This document shows, in pieces, positions 44,735 through 54,686 of a stretch of 64,000 bases of DNA. The position numbers and the translations under genes were made by a program. The first letter of the stretch is position 1. Each line of letters opens with the position of its first letter. The notes beneath the pieces were generated by a model, which searched no databases, was not told the DNA's origin, and saw nothing but the letters and a program-made list of their open reading frames with translations. Source of the stretch: Burkholderiales bacterium (lineage in GTDB: Bacteria > Pseudomonadota > Gammaproteobacteria > Burkholderiales > Burkholderiaceae_A); contig JAIXOP010000009.1 in NCBI GenBank assembly GCA_027486725.1, positions 1 to 64,000 on the forward strand. The letters are read 5' to 3'.

Positions 44735-45235
44735 GTGTCTGAGCCGATTTCACAGAAGCCGTATTTCGTTCGCGCCATCTTTGAGTGGTGCACCGACAAC
44801 GGCTTCACCCCCTACATCGCCGTGGCCGTGAACAGCGAGACTGTGGTGCCGCGCGGCCATGTGCGCAACGGGGAAATCGTGCTCAACATTTCCGCCCTGG
44901 CGACCCATCGGCTGCACATCTCCAACGAGTCCATCGCCTTCACTGCCCGATTCTCCGGTCAGGCCCAAGACATCTGGGTGCCGATGGAGCAGGTGTCGGC
45001 CATCTATGCCAAGGAAACCGGCGCGGGCATGGCCTTCGAGGTGGCCAAGCCCCTGGGCCTCACCCCCGAGGAAGAGGCCGCACAGCAGTCGTTTCGGCCG
45101 TCTTCCCTGGAGCTGGGTTCTCAGGTCGAGGGCGATGGGTCTGGTGCCGCGGTCTCAACATCCCCGGACGACGACGAACCCCCGAGGCCGACGGCGCCGG
45201 CGGGAGGCCGGCCGGCACTGCGCCGCGTGAAGTAA
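44735..45235 (+). CDS. sspB: ClpXP protease adaptor SspB
   Basis: This 166-residue protein starts at GTG. Its N-terminal substrate-binding domain has KPYFVRAIFEWCTDNGFTPYIAV and RHVRNGEI-like PRGHVRNGEIVLNISALAT. A flexible Ser/Asp/Pro-rich linker follows. The C-terminal GGRPALRRVK is the ClpX-binding (XB) motif. It delivers ssrA-tagged proteins to ClpXP. It starts 14 bp after sspA and ends just before tRNA-Thr. Confidence 0.96.
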   Translation: MSEPISQKPYFVRAIFEWCTDNGFTPYIAVAVNSETVVPRGHVRNGEIVLNISALATHRLHISNESIAFTARFSGQAQDIWVPMEQVSAIYAKETGAGMAFEVAKPLGLTPEEEAAQQSFRPSSLELGSQVEGDGSGAAVSTSPDDDEPPRPTAPAGGRPALRRVK

Positions 45236-45250
45236 ACTGCGCTTTTCTGT

Positions 45251-45323
45251 GCCGCTTTAGCTCAGTTGGTAGAGCAACCGCCTTGTAAGCGGTAGGTCGT
45301 CAGTTCGAATCCGACAAGCGGCA
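45251..45323 (+). tRNA. tRNA-Thr (anticodon UGU)
   Basis: The acceptor stem GCCGCTT/AAGCGGC is perfect, the anticodon loop is CTTGTAA (TGT), and the discriminator is A. The T stem reads GTCAG/CCGAC, leaving an A·C mismatch at the fourth pair. CCA is not encoded (the bases after the discriminator are CCC). Confidence 0.95.
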
Positions 45324-45337
45324 CCCTCAGAACACAA

Positions 45338-45664
45338 CTAAGCGCCCACGACGCCCGCGTCGACCAGCACCTGCTTGAGCTCGCCGCTCTCGTGCATCTC
45401 GCCCATGATGTCCGAGCCACCCACAAACTCCCCCTTCACATAGAGCTGGGGGATGGTGGGCCAATTCGAATACTCCTTCACCGCCTGCCGCACGCTGTCG
45501 TCCTCCAGCACATTCACGATGGCCACCTGGGTCACACCATTGGCCTTCAGAATCTGAACGGCCTTGCTGGAGAAGCCGCACTGGGGCATCGAGGCAGTGC
45601 CCTTCATGAAGAGCACCACGGGATTGTCGGTCACGGTCTGGTGGATGAAGTCTTTGGCGTCCAT
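45338..45664 (-). CDS. grxD: Monothiol glutaredoxin (CGFS type)
   Basis: This 108-residue Grx4-type protein has the monothiol active site CGFS (Cys29) within KGTASMPQCGFSSKAVQIL. WPTIPQLYVKGEFVGGSDIM is the glutathione-binding region. It carries [2Fe-2S] clusters together with BolA proteins. It is at the end of hemA–prfA–prmC–grxD and is convergent with tRNA-Thr. Confidence 0.97.
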   Translation of the reverse strand: MDAKDFIHQTVTDNPVVLFMKGTASMPQCGFSSKAVQILKANGVTQVAIVNVLEDDSVRQAVKEYSNWPTIPQLYVKGEFVGGSDIMGEMHESGELKQVLVDAGVVGA

Positions 45665-45733
45665 GGCTTGTCACTTAAAAAATTTGGGGTCAGGGGCTGC
45701 ACTGGGCTGCGCGCGCCCGACCGGCAGGCGCCC

Positions 45734-46609
45734 TCAAGACCCAGCGACTCTGCATTCTACGCCGGCCAGACGCACCCAACGGGGACGTCCCTCGAGGTCT
45801 GAGCCCCCCTGCCGATCCTGGAACCCGGCCTGCGCTGCGATTTCAAGCACCGCCTCCCGCTGCGTCCAGCCATGTTCCAGAAACACGGCGGCCCCCGGGG
45901 CAAGGATGCTGGGAAGGCGCTGCAGCACCACCCGAACATCGTGCAGGCCATCGGCACTGTCGATCAGGCCTGCCAGCGCGGCCCGCGGCTCTGAAAGAAG
46001 ATCTCCTTGGGCCAGGTGGGGGTCATCGCCCGCGAGATAGGGCGGGTTGCACAGGACCACATCAAAAGGCGCGAGGCCCGAGAGCCTGTGCCACACGGCG
46101 TCTTCCAGCCAGCTCCCCCAGAGCCATTGCAGCCGTTCCTGGCCAATGCCCAGGCCGACCCCATTGGCGCGGGCCACGGCCAGGGCCGCACGGGACTGAT
46201 CCACCCCAATCCCCGCCACTTCGGTCGGGCAGTCCGCGAGCACCGAGAGCAGCAGACATCCTGTGCCGGTGCCCAGGTCCAGCACCCGCAAGGGCTGCCT
46301 GGGCCGCCTGGGCGGGGGAAACTCCGAGAGCACTGCCTCGACCATCGGCTCGGAGTCGGCGCGCGGAATGAGGGTGTGGCGATTGACAAAAAATCGTCGG
46401 CCGTAAAACGACCACTCGCCCAACAGATGGGCCAACGGAACCCCCGCGGAGCGCCGTGCGACCAGGGTCTCCAAGGCCTTGGCCCCCTCGGGCCAAAGAA
46501 CCGCGACGGCCTCGGGCTCCCCGCGGTCCAGCCCCCGGGACATCCACCACGCCCTTGGCCTGCCCGACAGCCAGGTGAGCAGATGCCAGACCTCGTGGCT
46601 AGGAATCAT
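45734..46609 (-). CDS. prmC: Peptide chain release factor N5-glutamine methyltransferase
   Basis: This 291-residue SAM enzyme methylates the GGQ glutamine of RF1 and RF2. The SAM loop is DLGTGTG (111–117) and the substrate motif NPPY is at 188–191. The helical N-terminal domain includes PLAHLLGEWSFYGRRF. The ATG at 46609 has no visible Shine–Dalgarno. The frame is open upstream for 23 codons back to the prfA stop. Its substrate gene prfA is directly upstream. Confidence 0.96.
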   Translation of the reverse strand: MIPSHEVWHLLTWLSGRPRAWWMSRGLDRGEPEAVAVLWPEGAKALETLVARRSAGVPLAHLLGEWSFYGRRFFVNRHTLIPRADSEPMVEAVLSEFPPPRRPRQPLRVLDLGTGTGCLLLSVLADCPTEVAGIGVDQSRAALAVARANGVGLGIGQERLQWLWGSWLEDAVWHRLSGLAPFDVVLCNPPYLAGDDPHLAQGDLLSEPRAALAGLIDSADGLHDVRVVLQRLPSILAPGAAVFLEHGWTQREAVLEIAAQAGFQDRQGGSDLEGRPRWVRLAGVECRVAGS

Positions 46610-46627
46610 GTCGACGCGTTGTGTCCG

Positions 46628-46663
46628 ATGTGCCTGATGTGCCTGATGTGCCTGAAGTGCCTG
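46628..46663. repeat. 9-bp tandem repeat between prfA and prmC
   Basis: Three copies of ATGTGCCTG and one AAGTGCCTG follow in a row. On the minus strand they read as in-frame Gln-Ala-His (with one Gln-Ala-Leu) codons in the open stretch linking prfA to prmC. Confidence 0.9.
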
Positions 46664-46678
46664 AGCTGGCCGATGCGC

Positions 46679-47755
46679 CTAGTCGCCGAGGGCGGCGAGC
46701 AGATCGGCCTGGTTCTCAGCAATCAGCGAGTCGGTGAGCTCGGTGAGATCACCGTCCATGATTGCGTCCATCTTGTAGAGCGTGAGGTTGACCCGGTGGT
46801 CGGTGATCCGGCCCTGCGGAAAGTTGTAGGTGCGGATGCGCTCGGACCGGTCGCCCGAGCCGATCATCAGCCTGCGCGTGCTGGCCTCGGCCGCCTGCTG
46901 CGCCGCCACCTGCTTGTCGCGAACCCGTGCGGCCAAGACCTTCATCGCCCGCTCCTTGTTCTTGTGCTGAGACCGATCGTCCTGGCATTCGGCCACGATC
47001 CCGGTGGGCAGGTGGGTGATGCGCACCGCACTCTCGGTCTTGTTCACGTGCTGGCCGCCGGCACCCGAAGCCCGAAAGACATCGATGCGCAGCTCGTCGG
47101 GCGAAAAGACCACCTCGGCGACCTCGTCGGCCTCGGGCAAAACCGCCACCGTGCAGGCCGAGGTGTGGATGCGGCCCTGGGTCTCGGTGGCCGGAACCCG
47201 CTGGACCCGATGGCCGCCAGACTCAAACTTCAGCCGGCTGTAGACCTTGTCCCCCGAGAGGCGCGCAATGATTTCGCGGTATCCCCCAAGGTCGCTTTCA
47301 TTGGCCGAAAGGATTTCCACCGACCAGCGCATGCGCTCGGCGTAGCGGCTGTACATGCGAAACAAATCGCCTGCGAAGAGGGCGGATTCGTCGCCGCCCG
47401 TACCCGCACGAATCTCCAAAATGATGTTGCGCTCATCGTTGGGGTCCTTGGGCAGAAGCTGCTTCTGGAGCTCCGCCTCGCAGGACTCGATCTCTGCCTT
47501 GAGCCGCGCGATCTCATCCTGGGCAAAGGACTTCAACTCGGGGTCGGAGAGCCACTCGTGGGCCGAGGCCAGGTCGGCTTCGGCCGAGCGATGCCGCGCA
47601 AAGGTTTCCACGATCGGCTCGAGGTCGCTGCGCTCTTTGGAGAGCCGACGCAGGTCGTCCATGCGCTGGGCGATGCTGGGGTCCGAGAGCTGGGCCTCGA
47701 CCGTCTGATGACGGGCGACCAGCTGCTCGAGCTTGGCCAGAAGGCTATCTTTCAT
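46679..47755 (-). CDS. prfA: Peptide chain release factor 1
   Basis: This 358-residue release factor has the stop-codon-reading tripeptide PAT (188–190, RF1 type) and the catalytic GGQ (233–235) in [13 protein letters not shown]. It reads UAA and UAG. Its own stop codon is TAG, which only RF1 recognises. It overlaps hemA by four bases and is followed after 69 bp by prmC, whose product methylates it. Confidence 0.98.
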   Translation of the reverse strand: MKDSLLAKLEQLVARHQTVEAQLSDPSIAQRMDDLRRLSKERSDLEPIVETFARHRSAEADLASAHEWLSDPELKSFAQDEIARLKAEIESCEAELQKQLLPKDPNDERNIILEIRAGTGGDESALFAGDLFRMYSRYAERMRWSVEILSANESDLGGYREIIARLSGDKVYSRLKFESGGHRVQRVPATETQGRIHTSACTVAVLPEADEVAEVVFSPDELRIDVFRASGAGGQHVNKTESAVRITHLPTGIVAECQDDRSQHKNKERAMKVLAARVRDKQVAAQQAAEASTRRLMIGSGDRSERIRTYNFPQGRITDHRVNLTLYKMDAIMDGDLTELTDSLIAENQADLLAALGD

Positions 47756-49053
47756 TCACTTCCTTTGGAAAAACCATCCAGCCGCAAAAGCGCCTGAACC
47801 TGGGCGGCGGTGGCCGAGCGGACCTCGGGCCGGGGGTCGTTCAGGCCAGCGTAGGCACCGTGCAAAAGCTTCTGAACGACGCCGCGTGCCACGCCCTGCA
47901 GAGTGGGTTCGGCCGCGGCCCGATCCTCGGGACTGAGGCGTCGCAGGCCTGCGGAAACCTCCTGCTCCACCAGGCCGTCGGCATACTGACCCAGGGCCTT
48001 GATGAGGGGGAGCTGCTCGCGGCTGGCCATGCGCTGAACAAAGCCCTCTCGTGCCCGCTCGATGTAGACCATGGCCTCGGCGGCGGCATCGCGCCGCGCC
48101 TGTGTGCCCTGAGACACCAGGGCCGAAAAATCGTCGATGGTAAAGAGAAACGCATCCGAAAGGCCGCGCACCTCGGCCTCGATGTCTCGGGGCACCGCCA
48201 GATCCGCCAGAAACATCGGGCGGTGCTTGCGCCGCTTGAGGGCGCGGCCGACCAGGCCCGAGCCCAGAATCGGCAGGGTGCTGGCCGTGCAGCTGACCAC
48301 CACATCGAACTCGTGCAGCCGCTCTGGAAGTAGAGACAGGGGCATGGCACTGCCGCCGTGCTCCGCGGCCAGGGCCTCCGCCCGGGCAAGGGTGCGGTTG
48401 CAGACCACCAGCGCCTGAGGCTGCTGGGCGGCAAAGTGGGCGAGGCACAGCTGAATCATCTCGCCGGCGCCGATGAACAGCATGCGGGTCTCGGAGAGCT
48501 GGCCAAAAATCTGCTGCGCGAGGCGAACCCCGGCCGAGGCGAGCGACACCGAGGCACTGCCGATGGCGGTGTGGGTGCGGACTTCCTTGGCGCAGGCAAA
48601 GGCGCTTTGAAACAGCTGGTGCAGGGTCGGGCCCAGACTGCCCGCCGCCTGCGCGTCGCGGGCGGCATCCTTCAGTTGGCCCAGGATCTGGGGCTCGCCC
48701 AGCACCATCGAATCCAGCCCGGCAGCCACGCGAAAGATGTGCTCGGCCGCATCGGCATCGCGGTGAACATAGAGATGCGAGCGCAGGGCCTGCGGATCGA
48801 GCTGACCCTGCTCGGCCAGCCAGGCCAGCGTGCGGGCCTCGGCATGGTCCACGTCGCTGGACGCCCCCACAGCCAGCACCAGCTCGGTGCGGTTGCAGGT
48901 CGAGAGAATGGCCTGCTCGGGGGCCAGAGGCTCCACTGCCCGACGCAGCGAGGCCAGCCGATCGGTGAGCACTGGCGCCGGAAAGGCGAGCCGTTCGCGC
49001 AGGGCGAGGTCGGCTGTCTCGTGGTTCAGCCCAAAGAGCAACAGCGCGCTCAT
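47752..49053 (-). CDS. hemA: Glutamyl-tRNA reductase
   Basis: This 433-residue enzyme reduces Glu-tRNA to glutamate-1-semialdehyde for tetrapyrrole synthesis by the C5 pathway. The catalytic Cys53 lies in [10 protein letters not shown], with the NADPH-binding [14 protein letters not shown] segment near 190. [16 protein letters not shown] [12 protein letters not shown] follows. It overlaps both ilvA (upstream) and prfA (downstream) by four bases, so the whole set may be one transcript. Confidence 0.97.
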   Translation of the reverse strand: MSALLLFGLNHETADLALRERLAFPAPVLTDRLASLRRAVEPLAPEQAILSTCNRTELVLAVGASSDVDHAEARTLAWLAEQGQLDPQALRSHLYVHRDADAAEHIFRVAAGLDSMVLGEPQILGQLKDAARDAQAAGSLGPTLHQLFQSAFACAKEVRTHTAIGSASVSLASAGVRLAQQIFGQLSETRMLFIGAGEMIQLCLAHFAAQQPQALVVCNRTLARAEALAAEHGGSAMPLSLLPERLHEFDVVVSCTASTLPILGSGLVGRALKRRKHRPMFLADLAVPRDIEAEVRGLSDAFLFTIDDFSALVSQGTQARRDAAAEAMVYIERAREGFVQRMASREQLPLIKALGQYADGLVEQEVSAGLRRLSPEDRAAAEPTLQGVARGVVQKLLHGAYAGLNDPRPEVRSATAAQVQALLRLDGFSKGSE

Positions 49054-50582
49054 GCCCCCGACGACGATCCTGCCGAGCTAAGAAACAGGGCAAAGGCCGG
49101 GTGCGCCGACTCATCCCAGTGGGGATAGCCCAGGCCCATGAGAAAGTCGCGCAGTGCAGCCTGCTCTTGGGGCGGAACCTGAATGCCCACCAGGATGTTG
49201 CCGGTGTCGGCCCCGTGATTGCGGTAGTGGAACAGCGAGATGTTCCAGCTTGGATTCATGCTCGATAGAAAGCGCATGAGCGCCCCCGGACGCTCGGGAA
49301 ATTCAAAGCGGAACAATTGCTCATTGCGGGCCAGGTCGCTGCGCCCTCCCACCATGTGCCGCAGGTGGGTCTTGGCCACCTCGTCCTCGGTGAGGTTGAG
49401 CGTGGGAAAGCCCGCTGCCCTCAGACCATCGGCCACCGACTCGGCCTCGGCGGCATGGGCCACCGAAAGCCCCAAGAAGATGTGGGCCTCGCGCGAATCG
49501 CTGATGCGGTAGTTGAATTCGCTGATGTTGTGGCCACCCAAGAGGCTGCAGAAGCGCTTGAAGCTGCCCCGCTCCTCGGGGATGGTGACGGCAAAGACCG
49601 CCTCCCGGCCCTCGCCGATCTCGCTGCGCTCGCTCACAAAGCGCAGCCGATCGAAGTTCATATTTGCGCCGCAGTTGATGGCCACCAATGCCCCCTGGCC
49701 CGGGTTCTGCGCGGCCCAGGCCTTCAGGCCCGCCAGGGCGAGGGCGCCGGCAGGCTCCAGGATCGTTCGGGTCTCGTCAAACACATCCTTGATCGCTGCA
49801 CACACCGCATCGGTGTTCACGCGCACCATCTCGTCGACCACCTGCTGGGCCACGCGGAATGTCTCCTCGCCGACCAGCTTGACTGCCGTACCGTCGGAGA
49901 AAAGCCCCACTTCCGGCAGGGTCACACGGCGGCCCGCCTCGAGCGACTGGGCCATGGCGTCGGAGTCGTCGGTCTGCACACCCACGATGCGAATCTCGGG
50001 CCGCAGGGCCTTGACCAGGGCACCCACCCCTGCAATCAGACCCCCACCGCCGACAGCGATGAAGATCGCATCGATGGGCTGGCTCGCCTGACGAAGAATT
50101 TCCAGGCCCACGGTGCCCTGGCCTGCAATCACATCGGGATCGTCGAAGGGGTGGACAAACACCAGGCCCTCGGCCTGCTGAATCTCGAGCGCTGCCTGAT
50201 AGGCATCGCTGTAGCTCTCGCCCACCAGCCGCACCTCCCCGCCCAAGGCCTGCACGGCGCGGACCTTCACTTCGGGGGTGGTGACCGGCATGACAATGAC
50301 CGCGCGGCAGCCCAGCCGACGGGCACCCAGCGCCACGCCCTGGGCATGGTTGCCGGCACTGGCGGCGATCACACCCCGAGAGCGCTCTTCAGGGCTCAGG
50401 TGGGCCATCTTGTTGTAGGCGCCGCGCAGCTTGAAGCTGAAGACGGGCTGCAGGTCCTCGCGCTTGAAGAGCACCGGCCTACCCAGGCGGGCCGACATGC
50501 GCGGCGCTGCCTCCAGGGGGGTCTCGTGGGCAACGTCGTAGACCCGGGCGGTGAGGATTTTCTTGAGGTAGGCGTCCTGCAT
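49050..50582 (-). CDS. ilvA: Threonine deaminase, biosynthetic
   Basis: This 510-residue PLP enzyme converts threonine to 2-oxobutanoate for isoleucine. The PLP lysine is K51 in [13 protein letters not shown], and the phosphate-binding loop is [10 protein letters not shown]. Two ACT-like regulatory domains occupy about 325–505 ([37 protein letters not shown]), as in the isoleucine-inhibited enzyme. It is divergent from the FAD oxidoreductase with a 68-bp gap. Confidence 0.97.
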   Translation of the reverse strand: MQDAYLKKILTARVYDVAHETPLEAAPRMSARLGRPVLFKREDLQPVFSFKLRGAYNKMAHLSPEERSRGVIAASAGNHAQGVALGARRLGCRAVIVMPVTTPEVKVRAVQALGGEVRLVGESYSDAYQAALEIQQAEGLVFVHPFDDPDVIAGQGTVGLEILRQASQPIDAIFIAVGGGGLIAGVGALVKALRPEIRIVGVQTDDSDAMAQSLEAGRRVTLPEVGLFSDGTAVKLVGEETFRVAQQVVDEMVRVNTDAVCAAIKDVFDETRTILEPAGALALAGLKAWAAQNPGQGALVAINCGANMNFDRLRFVSERSEIGEGREAVFAVTIPEERGSFKRFCSLLGGHNISEFNYRISDSREAHIFLGLSVAHAAEAESVADGLRAAGFPTLNLTEDEVAKTHLRHMVGGRSDLARNEQLFRFEFPERPGALMRFLSSMNPSWNISLFHYRNHGADTGNILVGIQVPPQEQAALRDFLMGLGYPHWDESAHPAFALFLSSAGSSSGA

Positions 50583-50650
50583 CCCTGAAGTTTAAACGGC
50601 GGAAGGGGTTTCCCCGGGTTCCAAGGCCCTGCACGGACTACACTTACGCC

Positions 50651-53600
50651 ATGAACGCTCCGCTGCATCCCGCCCTGCTGCAAGACCTCGTCGCGGCCCC
50701 CGGCCCGGACGACGCCCGCCTGCGCGAAATCCCTTACAACTACACCTCGTTCTCCGACCGGGAGATCGTGGGGCGTCTGCTGGGAGAGCAGGGCTGGGCC
50801 TTGGTCTCGGGCCTTCGGCAGGAGCGCAAGACCGGCCGCTCGGCCAAGATGCTCTACGAGGTGTTGGGCGACATCTGGGTGGTGCAGCGCAACCCCTATC
50901 TCCAAGACGACCTGCTGAAGAGCCCCCAGCGCCGCAGGGCCCTGATCGAGGCCCTGCACCACCGACTGGCCGAGATCGAGCGCCGCTCGGGGCCTGCCTC
51001 CGACGCCGACGAGCGTGCCCGCGTCGATCAGGTGCAGCAGCTCCTGGGCCTGGCCCGCCGGGCAGTGCGCGACTTCGCACAGGATTTCGATGCCACCCTG
51101 GCCCTGCGCAAGCAGGTCGTGCGCCGGCTCTCGCGCATCACCGCGCTCGACAACATCAAGTTCGATGGCCTCTCGCGCGTCTCGCACGTGACCGACGCCA
51201 CAGACTGGCGGGTGGAATACCCGTTTGTGGTGCTGACCCCCGACCATGAGTCGGAGATGGCCGCCCTGGTCAAGGCCAGCATCGAGCTCGGCCTGACCAT
51301 CATTCCGCGCGGTGGCGGCACCGGCTACACCGGCGGAGCCGTTCCCCTGTCGCCCCGCTCGGTGGTCATCAACACCGAAAAGCTCGATCTTCTCGGGGCA
51401 GTGGAGCGCCGGGTGCTCCCCGGACTCAGCAGCCCCGTGGCCACCATCTACGCCGGCGCGGGCGTTGTCACCCGGCGGGTTTCCGATGCCGCCGATGCGG
51501 CGGGCCTGGTCTTTGCTGTGGACCCCACCTCCGCCGATGCCTCCTGCGTGGGCGGCAACATCGCCATGAATGCCGGCGGCAAGAAGGCGGTGCTCTGGGG
51601 CACTGCCATCGACAATCTCGCCTCGTGGCGCATGGTCGATCCCAACGGCGACTGGATTGAGGTGCGCCGCATCGCCCACAGCATGGGCAAGATTCACGAT
51701 GAGCCCATCGCCGAGTTCGAGATCGCCCGCTACCGGCCCGATCAGTATCAGGTCGACGGCCGCTCGGGCCGCCTCGTGGGCGAGCCCATCGAGTCGCGGC
51801 GGCTGAAGCTCGAGGGTCGGATTTTCCGTCGGCTGGGCCTGGGCAAGGACGTGACCGACAAAGTCCTCGGTGGCCTTCCCGGCATTCAGAAAGAAGGCTG
51901 CGATGGCCTGATCACGAGCTGCCACTGGGTTTTGCACCGCATGCCCGGCCACATCCGAACTGTCTGCCTGGAGTTCTTCGGCAATGCCCAGGATGCCGTG
52001 CCGAGCATCGTGGACATCAAGGGATACCTCGACAACAAGCCCGGGGGTGTGCAGCTCGCCGGCCTCGAGCATCTCGATGAGCGCTACCTGCGCGCCGTGG
52101 GCTATTCCACCAAGAGCAAGCGCGGTGTGTTGCCCAAGATGGTGCTGATCGGAGACCTGGTGGGCGACGATGCCGATGCGGTGGCCGCCGCCAGCTCCGA
52201 GGTCATTCGTCTGGCCAATGGCCGGGCGGGCGAGGGCTTTGTGGCGGTCAGCCCCGAGTCGCGCAAGGCCTTCTGGGCCGACCGCAGCCGCACCGCGGCC
52301 ATTGCCCGCCACACCAACGCCTTCAAGATCAACGAAGACGTGGTGATCCCGCTGCCGAGGATGGGCGAATACACCAACGCCATCGAGCGCATCAACATCG
52401 AGCTTTCGATCAGCAACAAGCTGAAGCTCACCCGGGCCCTGCGCCAGACGCTCAACGACGCCGAGGCCGAAGGGGTCCGGCTGCTCAACAAGACCGAAGA
52501 AGGCGAAGTCCGCGACGACCGCGAGGCGGAATTCGCCCAGAAGCTGGCCGATGCCGGGGCGCTCCTGAAGGCCGTCGAGGCCCGCTGGGCCTACCTCCTG
52601 GCCCACCTCGATGCGGTGGCTCTCGCCCCCGAAACGCTTTCTCGTCTCGCCGAGCACGGCATCGACCTGTCGAAGCTGGCCCCCGACCTTGCCCAGCGTC
52701 GGCCCCAGGCCACCCTGGGGGAGCTGCTCCAGGACCACACCCTGCGGGTGTCTTGGAAGCGCGAGCTGCGCGCAGGCCTGCGCCAGACCTTCACCGGCCT
52801 CTGCTACGCCCCGGTGATGGACCGCATCGAGGCGACCCACAAGAAGGTCCTGCGCTCGCGCGTCTTCGTGGCCCTGCACATGCACGCGGGCGACGGCAAT
52901 GTGCACACCAATCTTCCAGTCAACTCCGACGATTACGAAATGCTCGCCGAGGCCCACCATGCCGTGGCGCGCATCATGGAGGTGGCCAAGTCGCTCGATG
53001 GTGTGATTTCGGGCGAGCATGGCATCGGCATCACCAAGCTCGAGTTCCTCTCCCCGGAGGAGCGCGCGGCCTTTGCCGAATACAAGCAGAAGGTGGATCC
53101 GGCCCAGCACTTCAATGCGGGAAAGTTGCTCGATGGTGGAGACCTGCGCAACGCCTACACCCCATCGTTTGGGCTGATGGGCTCCGAGAGCCTCATCCTC
53201 CAGCAAAACGACATCCGCTCGATTGCAGACTCCTTTGCCAACTGTCTGCGGTGCGGCAAGTGCAAGCCCGTCTGCGCGACCCACTCGCCGCGGGCCAACC
53301 TGCTCTATTCGCCGCGCAATAAGATCCTGGCCACCTCGCTGCTCATCGAGGCCTTCCTCTACGAAGAGCAGACCCGTCGCGGGGTCTCCATCGAGCATTG
53401 GGATGAGTTTGCCGATGTGGCGGACCACTGCACGGTGTGCCACAAGTGCGTCACCCCTTGCCCCGTCGACATCGACTTCGGCGAGGTCTCGATGAACATG
53501 CGCGATCTGCTGCGGCGCATGGGCAAAAAGAAATTCAACCCGGGCACCGCCGCGTCGATGTTCTTCTTGAACGCCCGCGATCCACGCACCATCCAGCTTG

Positions 53601-54670
53601 CCCGCATGGCCATCGTTGATGTGGGCTATCGCCTGCAGCGCTGGGCCCATGGGCTGCTCAAGCCCCTGGCCCGTCGTCAGACCAGCGCGCCGCCCGCCAC
53701 CGTGGGCAAGCCGCCCATCCGCGAGCAGGTCATTCACTTCGTGAACAAGCGCATGCCGGGCAATCTGCCCAAGAAAACCGCGCGTGCCCTGCTCGACATC
53801 GAAGACAGCCGCTATGTGCCCATCATTCGCGATCCGCAGGCCACCCGCGCCGACAGCGAGGCGGTGTTCTACTTCCCGGGCTGCGGCTCCGAGCGGCTCT
53901 TCAGCCAGGTCGGCCTGGCCACCCAGGCCATGCTCTGGAAGGCCGGCGTGCAGACCGTGCTGCCCCCGGGCTACCTCTGCTGCGGCTACCCGCAGCGGGG
54001 CTCGGGCCAGTTCGACAAGGCCGAGCGCATCATCACCGACAACCGGGTGCTGTTCCACCGGGTGGCCAACACCCTCAACTACCTCGACATCAAGACCGTG
54101 GTGGTGAGCTGCGGCACCTGCCACGACCAGCTGGCCGGCTACGAATTCGAGAAGATCTTCCCTGGATGCCGAATCCTCGACATCCATGAGTTCCTGCTCG
54201 AAAAGGGCATGAAGGTTGAGGGCGTCACCGGCACGCGCTACATGTACCACGAGCCCTGCCACAACCCCATGCGCAAGCACGCCAGCATGACCGTGGTGAA
54301 CACCCTCATGAACAGCGAGCTCAACGGCAAGGTCGAGAAAAACGACCGATGCTGTGGCGAGTCGGGCACCCTAGCCATCACCCGCCCCGATGTCTCCACC
54401 CAGGTGCGCTTCCGCAAAGAGGCCGAGATGCGCCAGGGCGCGGAGAAGCTGCGCGCCGAGGCGGCTGCCCAAGGGCTGGCCGACGCCCCGGTGAAGGTGC
54501 TGACCAGCTGCCCGAGCTGCCTGCAGGGGCTATCTCGCTACACCGACGATACCCAGGTCGATCCCGACTACATCGTGGTCGAGATGGCCCGCCACACCAT
54601 GGGCGAGGACTGGATGGAGCGGTATGTGGCCGCCGCCAACGACGGCGGCATCGAGCGGGTGCTGGTCTAG
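50651..54670 (+). CDS. FAD-linked, iron-sulfur and CCG-domain oxidoreductase
   Basis: This 1339-residue fusion has a DUF3683-like N-terminus, an FAD-binding PCMH domain near 195–330 ([17 protein letters not shown]), and an FAD-oxidase C region to about 830 ([13 protein letters not shown]). Two [4Fe-4S] motifs follow near 858–945 ([25 protein letters not shown]). The C-terminus holds two cysteine-rich CCG-type modules ([29 protein letters not shown]). This resembles glycolate or D-lactate dehydrogenases with all parts in one chain. Similar large proteins occur across Burkholderiales without a settled substrate. Confidence 0.9.
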   Translation: MNAPLHPALLQDLVAAPGPDDARLREIPYNYTSFSDREIVGRLLGEQGWALVSGLRQERKTGRSAKMLYEVLGDIWVVQRNPYLQDDLLKSPQRRRALIEALHHRLAEIERRSGPASDADERARVDQVQQLLGLARRAVRDFAQDFDATLALRKQVVRRLSRITALDNIKFDGLSRVSHVTDATDWRVEYPFVVLTPDHESEMAALVKASIELGLTIIPRGGGTGYTGGAVPLSPRSVVINTEKLDLLGAVERRVLPGLSSPVATIYAGAGVVTRRVSDAADAAGLVFAVDPTSADASCVGGNIAMNAGGKKAVLWGTAIDNLASWRMVDPNGDWIEVRRIAHSMGKIHDEPIAEFEIARYRPDQYQVDGRSGRLVGEPIESRRLKLEGRIFRRLGLGKDVTDKVLGGLPGIQKEGCDGLITSCHWVLHRMPGHIRTVCLEFFGNAQDAVPSIVDIKGYLDNKPGGVQLAGLEHLDERYLRAVGYSTKSKRGVLPKMVLIGDLVGDDADAVAAASSEVIRLANGRAGEGFVAVSPESRKAFWADRSRTAAIARHTNAFKINEDVVIPLPRMGEYTNAIERINIELSISNKLKLTRALRQTLNDAEAEGVRLLNKTEEGEVRDDREAEFAQKLADAGALLKAVEARWAYLLAHLDAVALAPETLSRLAEHGIDLSKLAPDLAQRRPQATLGELLQDHTLRVSWKRELRAGLRQTFTGLCYAPVMDRIEATHKKVLRSRVFVALHMHAGDGNVHTNLPVNSDDYEMLAEAHHAVARIMEVAKSLDGVISGEHGIGITKLEFLSPEERAAFAEYKQKVDPAQHFNAGKLLDGGDLRNAYTPSFGLMGSESLILQQNDIRSIADSFANCLRCGKCKPVCATHSPRANLLYSPRNKILATSLLIEAFLYEEQTRRGVSIEHWDEFADVADHCTVCHKCVTPCPVDIDFGEVSMNMRDLLRRMGKKKFNPGTAASMFFLNARDPRTIQLARMAIVDVGYRLQRWAHGLLKPLARRQTSAPPATVGKPPIREQVIHFVNKRMPGNLPKKTARALLDIEDSRYVPIIRDPQATRADSEAVFYFPGCGSERLFSQVGLATQAMLWKAGVQTVLPPGYLCCGYPQRGSGQFDKAERIITDNRVLFHRVANTLNYLDIKTVVVSCGTCHDQLAGYEFEKIFPGCRILDIHEFLLEKGMKVEGVTGTRYMYHEPCHNPMRKHASMTVVNTLMNSELNGKVEKNDRCCGESGTLAITRPDVSTQVRFRKEAEMRQGAEKLRAEAAAQGLADAPVKVLTSCPSCLQGLSRYTDDTQVDPDYIVVEMARHTMGEDWMERYVAAANDGGIERVLV

Positions 54671-54686
54671 GCCAACGGCTGCCGGT

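Noticed and set aside
50396..54280. A 1294-codon open frame on the minus strand.
   Set aside because: It is antisense to the FAD/Fe-S oxidoreductase, whose motifs are unmistakable. Long antisense frames are common in GC-rich genes. The same applies to the frames at 41800–43212 and 6884–8758.
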